Assembly (NCBI GenBank): GCA_019323235.1
Contig: JAHWHN010000098.1
Location: 1-10,999, forward strand
Origin: Candidatus Woesearchaeota archaeon
GTDB taxonomy: Archaea; Nanobdellota; Nanobdellia; Woesearchaeales; JABIAG01
Length of the DNA stretch: 10,999 nucleotides
Direction: 5' to 3'
Positions 6,883-10,999 of the stretch are shown here, piece after piece. The translations under genes and the position numbers were made by a program. Under the pieces are notes generated by a model. It did not search any database. It saw only the letters and a program-made list of their open reading frames with translations, and was not told the origin of the DNA. Positions within the stretch are counted from its first letter, which is position 1, and the number at the start of each line of letters is the position of its first letter.

Positions 6883-7965
6883 ATGGGTAAAGGTAAAAGA
6901 AATAGGAACAAAAGAAATGATAATATTGAAGAAAAAGTAATTAGAGATAAATCTTCTATATCTGGATTATTATTTCCTACTGTATTATCATTAGCAACTA
7001 TAACAATTCCAGCCTATTTTTATCATAAAAGTAAACAAAAAGAAGAACCAAAACCTGTTATAGAATACAAAACTGAAAATACTAATAATTTAAGCTCAAA
7101 TGAATTTCAAGAAAATAATTCAAATTTAGAAAAGATATTGAATGAATTTGATGATAAATTAGACAAAGCAATTGGTAAATATGCAGAAAGAAGAATTCAA
7201 TATCATGGTAACAAATCTAAAAAGTTTTACATAATAGGTTTTGCTCATAATTATATTAATGAAATTGATGGTAAAGTAATTGAAGAAATAAGACCTGAAA
7301 ATGTTCCAAGAGTTCAAGCAAATTGTTATAAATTAATAGAAGTATTGAATAAAGATTTTAATGTAAAAAACTTATTATGTGAGGGTTCAGAACCAGGTTT
7401 TTATACAGCAACTTCAAAAACAAAAATTGTTGAAGATGAAAGTTTTGAAGGTTTGATTAAATATTTCTCAAATGATGATTGTGCTGCATTCACTGCCTTC
7501 AAGGCAACTAATCCTGATAAGATTGCTTATTATGGTATTGATAGTAGAAAATTATTAGATGATGGAAAAGAAATAAACATGTTCATGAAAAGTAATGAAC
7601 AAACAAAAGAAGCTTTATCTTATTTGGAAGGTCAGGGTCAAATAAAACAAGCAATTGAATTAGAAGGTCAAATTTATTCAGTTAGACAAAGAGCATTATG
7701 GAATCAAAGAACTGATCAATTTTTTGTAAACACTTTAAATTTCTTTTCTAATCCAAAAAATTATACTGTTGAGAATAACGTTTCTGAATATAATGAAATT
7801 GGTGGTGCTTCTGTTGCTATGATGGGTATAGGTCATGTTCCAAGATTTGTTTATTTAATCAATCAAGCATTTGATGGAGAAATTAATTTAATACTTCCAA
7901 AAGATTTGAAAAAAGAAACTTTAGATGAATTTGAATTAAACTCATTAAAATATAAATCAAAATAA
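6883..7965 (+). CDS. Membrane-anchored TraB/TIKI/EreA-ChaN-like predicted metallohydrolase
   Basis: The 360-residue protein begins with a very basic tail (residues 1-22), one hydrophobic segment near 26-47, and a polar linker to about 105. The rest resembles the TIKI/TraB/EreA-ChaN superfamily in the order and type of its short motifs: F-Y-I-I-G-F-A-H at 115-122 (first G-x-x-H), L-L-C-E-G at 164-168 (conserved Glu), Y-Y-G-I-D-S-R at 216-222, R-Q-R-x-x-x-N-Q-R at 268-276 with D278, and M-M-G-I-G-H at 313-318 (second G-x-x-H). Characterised superfamily members include the Wnt-cleaving protease TIKI and the erythromycin esterase EreA. The two His and the Glu probably form the active site here. 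The substrate is unknown, and whether the domain faces inside or outside cannot be decided from the charges around the single helix. The family call rests on motif reading, not a profile search. The gene is divergent from lhr and convergent with an unknown small gene, one base between stop codons. Confidence 0.65.
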   Translation: MGKGKRNRNKRNDNIEEKVIRDKSSISGLLFPTVLSLATITIPAYFYHKSKQKEEPKPVIEYKTENTNNLSSNEFQENNSNLEKILNEFDDKLDKAIGKYAERRIQYHGNKSKKFYIIGFAHNYINEIDGKVIEEIRPENVPRVQANCYKLIEVLNKDFNVKNLLCEGSEPGFYTATSKTKIVEDESFEGLIKYFSNDDCAAFTAFKATNPDKIAYYGIDSRKLLDDGKEINMFMKSNEQTKEALSYLEGQGQIKQAIELEGQIYSVRQRALWNQRTDQFFVNTLNFFSNPKNYTVENNVSEYNEIGGASVAMMGIGHVPRFVYLINQAFDGEINLILPKDLKKETLDEFELNSLKYKSK

Positions 7966-7966
7966 T

Positions 7967-8296
7967 TTAAATTTCAAACAATTCTCCAATACATACAGAC
8001 TCTAAATCTAAATACTCAAATTCTCTAGGAACTTTTTTCTCATAAACAAATTGTTTTTTCTCATTAGAATAATTTATTTTAAAATAAGCACCATTAACAG
8101 CAAAAACTAACTTTCCTAAATTTTCTTTAACTCTTCCTTCTGGATAAAATACTACTTCTAAATCTCTAGAAATATATAAAACATCTTCATTAATTTCTTC
8201 GATAGACTCTATTGTTTTTAAATGACCGAATTTCTTAAATTCATTACCTTCATTAAGAAAATCAATCAGACATCTTACTTTATATTCAGGGTCCAT
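7967..8296 (-). CDS. Hypothetical protein, 109 residues, possible alpha/beta fold
   Basis: I do not recognise this protein. It is acidic and soluble-looking, with no signal peptide, membrane helix or cysteine cluster. An N-terminal helix candidate (residues 4-20, Y-K-V-R-C-L-I-D-F-L-N-E) precedes alternating strand-like segments such as V-L-Y-I-S (39-43), L-E-V-V-F-Y (46-51), K-L-V-F-A-V-N-G-A-Y-F-K-I (62-74) and Q-F-V-Y-E (82-86), so a small alpha/beta or beta-rich fold is likely. The stop codon is one base from that of the convergent TraB/TIKI-like gene. It lies 49 bp downstream of AMP phosphorylase on the same strand. A TATA-like box 24.5 bp before the start and the lack of GAGG suggest its own leaderless transcript. 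Confidence 0.7.
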   Translation of the reverse strand: MDPEYKVRCLIDFLNEGNEFKKFGHLKTIESIEEINEDVLYISRDLEVVFYPEGRVKENLGKLVFAVNGAYFKINYSNEKKQFVYEKKVPREFEYLDLESVCIGELFEI

Positions 8297-8312
8297 CTTA
8301 AATTAATAAAAA

Positions 8313-8334
8313 GGATTATTTAAAAATATAATCC
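8313..8334. repeat. Inverted repeat with 7-bp arms between AMP phosphorylase and the 109-residue gene
   Basis: GGATTAT (8313-8319) and ATAATCC (8328-8334) are perfect reverse complements around an 8-nt spacer. The element overlaps the TATA-like box of the 109-residue gene. It could be an operator, or a weak hairpin just after the AMP phosphorylase gene. Confidence 0.4.
8317..8324 (-). promoter_or_regulatory. TATA-like box of the 109-residue gene
   Basis: The minus strand reads TTTAAATA, centred 24.5 bp before the ATG at 8296. The string around it (TTTTTAAATAATC) also occurs at the promoter before 6883, which supports a shared promoter type. Confidence 0.45.
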
Positions 8335-8338
8335 ATCT

Positions 8339-8345
8339 TAAAAAG
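8339..8345 (-). terminator. Possible oligo(T) terminator after AMP phosphorylase
   Basis: The minus strand reads CTTTTTA immediately after the TAA at 8346-8348. A five-T run right behind a stop codon can end transcription in archaea, but it is short and the region is A+T-rich. Confidence 0.25.
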
Positions 8346-9842
8346 TTATTTTAGTATGACTACTGGATTTTTGTTATAAAAATCTTTAGCAAAATTCAAT
8401 TTCTCTTTACTATTTGAGTATAGAGTAATTATCACTTCACCTTTTTTGACTTTTTCTTTTTCATGTTTGTGGATATATAATCCTGCTTCTTGGTCGAAAG
8501 GAGCTCCAGCAATTCTTGCAGTTTTAGAAATTAATGAATTGTTTAAATTCTTCACAACACAATCTTCTTTAGCTTTTATTTCATAATTGTATCTAGCAGT
8601 TTTGATATCTTCTGGTTTAACATATTTCTTACCACCTTGTGAATAAATTATATCTCTCATTTTTTGTATAGCTAATCCTGATTCTAAAATTTCCTTAGCA
8701 TAACTCTTTCCTTTACCTTTCTTACATTTACCACATAATTCAAACATCTTACCAGCTAATTCCAAACCTTTATTTTCTAAATCTAAAGGTCTAGTTTCAT
8801 CTTGCATTAAAACTTTAAGAACATCTTTTGCTTCTAAAGAAGGTCCAATACCATTACCAATTGGTTCATTACCATCAGTAATAACAACATCCATTTTCAT
8901 ATTTAGAAGTTTTGCAATCTTCAAAAATTTTCTAGATAATTCTTTAGCTGCTTTTTTTGTTTTAACTTTAGTTTCATTTCCTATTGGAATATCAATTAAA
9001 ACATATTTTGCTCCAACACTACCTTTCTTAGCTAGTATTGAGGCTAACATTTGTCCTTCAGCATCAATAGATAAAGGATGTTCAACTTTAATTATCTTAT
9101 CGTCAGAAGGAGCTAAATTCATAGCACCACCCCATACAATACATCCATTATTTTTTTTAACAACTTTCTTCATATCATTTAAAGATAAAGTAACATTAGC
9201 TAAAACTTCCATTGTATCAGCAGTTCCTGCTGGGGAAGTAATAGATCTCGAACTTGTTTTAGGAATTTTTAATCCAGCAGCAGCAATAATTGGTACAACA
9301 ATCATTGTAGTTCTGTTACCAGCAACTCCACCAGTACAATGCTTATCTAAAACAATATCGTCATTTAATTTTAAAACATCTCCTGTTTCAATCATTGCTT
9401 TAGTTAAATCAGCTGTTTCTTTATCATTTAAACCATAAATGTAACAAGCAGCTGTAAAATAAGAAATTTCAATTTCTGTTAATCTATCATAAACAATATC
9501 TTGCGTAATTTCTCTTAATTCTTGAAAACTTAATCTTTGACCATTTAGTTTATCTTTAATATATTTAATAGATGTAGGTTTACCTGCAAACTTAGCTTTA
9601 ATCTCTTTTGATTTCTTCAATCCTAACTCATCAGAGACTTCCTTAAATAAAGCAATTTCTCCTTCTTTAACAGTTTTACTATGGTTAGTTATATCAACAA
9701 CAACATGAGAATGCTTATTTCCATTAATTAAATGTAATCTATCTCCACCATGTATTTCATATTTAGAAGCATCTTTACTATTAATAATAGCTACTCTAAT
9801 ATCTCCGGAAACAATTTTTGTTCTTTTTGCTTTAAATCTCAT
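8346..9842 (-). CDS. deoA: AMP phosphorylase (archaeal thymidine-phosphorylase family)
   Basis: The 498-residue product matches the archaeal AMP phosphorylase branch of the nucleoside phosphorylase II family in length and motifs. An N-terminal domain of about 85 residues, typical of the archaeal enzymes, precedes the catalytic domains. The phosphate- and substrate-binding signature D-K-H-C-T-G-G-V-A-G-N-R-T-T lies at 166-179 and S-S-R-S-I-T-S-P-A-G-T-A-D-T-M-E at 197-212, with a C-terminal swivel-like domain carrying G-L-Y-I-H at 454-458. The known reaction is AMP plus phosphate to adenine plus ribose 1,5-bisphosphate, which ribose-1,5-bisphosphate isomerase and form III RuBisCO convert to 3-phosphoglycerate; CMP and UMP can also be substrates. 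Those partners are not in this window. The start is set by GAGG five bases upstream. The gene follows the AI-2E-family gene by 39 bp on the same strand, so co-transcription is likely. Thymidine phosphorylase is the main alternative and is less likely given the N-terminal domain. Confidence 0.93.
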   Translation of the reverse strand: MRFKAKRTKIVSGDIRVAIINSKDASKYEIHGGDRLHLINGNKHSHVVVDITNHSKTVKEGEIALFKEVSDELGLKKSKEIKAKFAGKPTSIKYIKDKLNGQRLSFQELREITQDIVYDRLTEIEISYFTAACYIYGLNDKETADLTKAMIETGDVLKLNDDIVLDKHCTGGVAGNRTTMIVVPIIAAAGLKIPKTSSRSITSPAGTADTMEVLANVTLSLNDMKKVVKKNNGCIVWGGAMNLAPSDDKIIKVEHPLSIDAEGQMLASILAKKGSVGAKYVLIDIPIGNETKVKTKKAAKELSRKFLKIAKLLNMKMDVVITDGNEPIGNGIGPSLEAKDVLKVLMQDETRPLDLENKGLELAGKMFELCGKCKKGKGKSYAKEILESGLAIQKMRDIIYSQGGKKYVKPEDIKTARYNYEIKAKEDCVVKNLNNSLISKTARIAGAPFDQEAGLYIHKHEKEKVKKGEVIITLYSNSKEKLNFAKDFYNKNPVVILK

Positions 9843-9847
9843 TTATA

Positions 9848-9855
9848 CCTCTTTT
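9848..9855 (-). promoter_or_regulatory. Shine-Dalgarno of the AMP phosphorylase gene
   Basis: The minus strand reads AAAAGAGGTATAA before the ATG, with GAGG at 9848-9851 and a five-base spacer. It closely matches the site before the Kef-type gene. Confidence 0.75.
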
Positions 9856-9863
9856 AAAATATG

Positions 9864-9877
9864 ATTAAATATTTAAT
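9864..9877. repeat. 14-bp A/T palindrome between the AI-2E-family gene and deoA
   Basis: ATTAAATATTTAAT is its own reverse complement and lies within the 39-bp spacer. It contains a TATA-like core but sits too close to the Shine-Dalgarno for a standard leader. It may be a regulatory site, or just a product of the A+T-rich composition. Confidence 0.3.
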
Positions 9878-9881
9878 TTAT

Positions 9882-10973
9882 TTATGTTCTTGCTTCTCCA
9901 TACAATTTAACATAACTAACTAATAATGCTAATACTAATGGACCTACTAAAATTCCAACAAATCCAACAGTCATTAGACCTCCAAAAATTCCTACATAAA
10001 CAAGTAAAGGATGAACTTTCATTTTTTTACTAGTAATATAAGGCCTTACTAAATTATCAATTTGTGATATTGCTAAGAATCCATAAACCATCAAGAAGAT
10101 TCCTGCATAGATAACATTATTTTGATCAGAAGAGATACCATTTAAAATCATACTTAAAGATAAAGGGAACCAAATTATACTTGAACCTAATATTGGTATA
10201 ATTGCAAATATTGTAAGCATAACTGCCCAAAATACTGGAGCAGTAATTAAAGGAAGCTCCCATTGTGTAAAGAATAAATTAATAATTCCAAAACCAATTA
10301 ATGCAACGATACCTTGAGATATAGCAGCAACAATATATCCAAACATAACACTTTTACTTATTTCAACAAACATTCTGCTTAAATCATTATATCTTCTTTT
10401 ATCCATTGGTAAAACTTCTCCAAGTTTCTTTGAAATGAGGGTCCCATCTTTTAAGAAATAAAATAATGAAACTAGCATAATGAAAATTCCAATTAAAACT
10501 CTAGGCAATGCGGTTATAAAATTAGAAACTTTAGTTATAACAGCATCTGTAGCTCTCATAATACCTTGTTCAGCATAATATTTTAATTTTGGATTTTCAA
10601 AAATATCTTTTAAGTTATTAATAAAATTACAAGTGAAATCTCGAGGTTCGCATATTTTTTTAACTGGTGATAAGAAAATTTGTTTTGAAGTTATGTAAGC
10701 TACTGTTGATTCTTTAACAATTTCATCAACAATAAAATAAGTTGGAACAATAATCATTAACAATAAAAGTAATGTAATTAATAATGCAGAGATCCATTCT
10801 TTTTTTAGTTTTTTTGAAAAGTATTTATGCATTGGGAAAATAACCATTGCTATAACTGCAGCACTAATTAAATATTTTAGTAAAGGGATAGTTAGAATAA
10901 TAGTTGATATGATTAAAATAACTAATACAATGTAAAAGAATACTGATCTATGTACTTTTTTATTTTTCACCAT
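9882..10973 (-). CDS. AI-2E/PerM-family (UPF0118) transporter
   Basis: The 363-residue membrane protein has the usual length and layout of the family. Paired hydrophobic segments lie near 11-47 and 61-83, followed by a soluble stretch of about 70 residues (84-155). The family block I-M-L-V-S-L-F-Y-F-L-K-D-G comes at 165-177, then F-A-I-I-P-I-L-G-S at 256-264 and a C-terminal region with Q-I-D-N-L-V-R-P (304-311), H-P-L-L-V-Y-V-G-I-F-G-G (321-332) and G-P-L-V-L-A (344-349). Members transport varied small molecules or Na+/H+; the autoinducer name does not establish the substrate. The soluble loop contains two cysteines, C108 and C115. The ATG has GAGG four bases upstream. The 26 bases between this start and the window edge could hold the end of another gene: one frame ends G-R-S-M-K-K-R then TAG one base before this ATG. 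It is probably the first visible gene of an operon with deoA. Confidence 0.92.
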   Translation of the reverse strand: MVKNKKVHRSVFFYIVLVILIISTIILTIPLLKYLISAAVIAMVIFPMHKYFSKKLKKEWISALLITLLLLLMIIVPTYFIVDEIVKESTVAYITSKQIFLSPVKKICEPRDFTCNFINNLKDIFENPKLKYYAEQGIMRATDAVITKVSNFITALPRVLIGIFIMLVSLFYFLKDGTLISKKLGEVLPMDKRRYNDLSRMFVEISKSVMFGYIVAAISQGIVALIGFGIINLFFTQWELPLITAPVFWAVMLTIFAIIPILGSSIIWFPLSLSMILNGISSDQNNVIYAGIFLMVYGFLAISQIDNLVRPYITSKKMKVHPLLVYVGIFGGLMTVGFVGILVGPLVLALLVSYVKLYGEART

Positions 10974-10977
10974 ACTA

Positions 10978-10981
10978 CCTC
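10978..10981 (-). promoter_or_regulatory. Shine-Dalgarno of the AI-2E-family gene
   Basis: The minus strand reads AAAAAGAGGTAGT before the ATG at 10973, with GAGG four bases from the start. It is the third occurrence of this motif in the window and supports the chosen start. Confidence 0.7.
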
Positions 10982-10999
10982 TTTTTCATGGACCTGCCC

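Larger units (their letters stand above)
8292..8342. repeat. 11-bp direct repeat spanning the start region of the 109-residue gene
   Basis: TCCATCTTAAA occurs at 8292-8302 and again at 8332-8342, exactly 40 bp apart. On the minus strand each copy reads TTTAAGATGGA and so contains an ATG. The lower copy is the true gene start; the upper one opens a six-codon frame (M-D-Y-I-F-K, stop at 8316-8318). Confidence 0.6.

Noticed and set aside
10974..10999. Possible 3' end of another minus-strand gene (one frame reads G-R-S-M-K-K-R then TAG).
   Set aside because: Only eight codons are visible and all three minus frames close within or just after this stretch, so the frame cannot be chosen and no product can be named.
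1..10999. Search for tRNA, rRNA, CRISPR, insertion sequences, toxin-antitoxin or phage genes.
   Set aside because: All gaps between genes are 122 bp or shorter, and none shows cloverleaf signals, spaced repeats, transposase motifs or terminal inverted repeats.

Overview
The window is a gene-dense stretch of strongly A+T-rich DNA. It looks archaeal, most likely from a small-genome DPANN-type archaeon (Woesearchaeota/Pacearchaeota-like); that placement is inferred from gene content and signals, with no rRNA or marker gene to test it. The archaeal evidence is an archaeal-type AMP phosphorylase, an archaeal Lhr-type helicase, the C-terminal half of an archaeal/eukaryotic-style NEMF/Rqc2 protein, and TATA boxes about 25 bp in front of start codons instead of bacterial -35/-10 promoters. 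No rRNA, tRNA, CRISPR array, insertion sequence or integration site is visible.

Layout from left to right. Positions 1-1300 (minus) hold a Kef-type CPA2 cation/proton antiporter whose C-terminal RCK domain is cut by the window edge. Positions 1353-2135 (minus) hold a stand-alone coiled coil plus NFACT-R protein, preceded by a small lysine-rich two-helix membrane protein at 2159-2479 (minus). A compact 73-bp, base-exact mirror-symmetric promoter region separates this group from a divergent CaCA Na+/Ca2+-type exchanger at 2553-3521 (plus). An Lhr-family DNA/RNA helicase with an extra C-terminal region of about 200 residues fills 3530-6760 (minus). A 122-bp divergent control region with two dyads then leads to a membrane-anchored TraB/TIKI/EreA-like predicted metallohydrolase at 6883-7965 (plus). 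Its stop codon lies one base from that of a convergent small unknown gene at 7967-8296 (minus). The right end is a probable minus-strand operon: an AI-2E/PerM-family transporter (9882-10973) followed by AMP phosphorylase (8346-9842).

The genes do not form one obvious pathway. Themes are ion transport (Kef, CaCA), nucleic-acid maintenance (Lhr), ribosome-associated quality control (NFACT-R), and nucleotide salvage or the archaeal AMP-ribose-1,5-bisphosphate-RuBisCO route (AMP phosphorylase). The clearest regulatory pattern is a split in start signals. Six genes have a TATA-like box centred 24.5-26.5 bp before the start codon and no Shine-Dalgarno, predicting leaderless mRNAs. Three genes carry GAGG 4-5 nt before the ATG, predicting leadered or operon-internal translation. 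I see no convincing new multi-gene system. The items most worth following up are the split NFACT protein, the membrane-anchored TraB/TIKI-like protein, the Lhr C-terminal extension and the dyads in the 6761-6882 control region.
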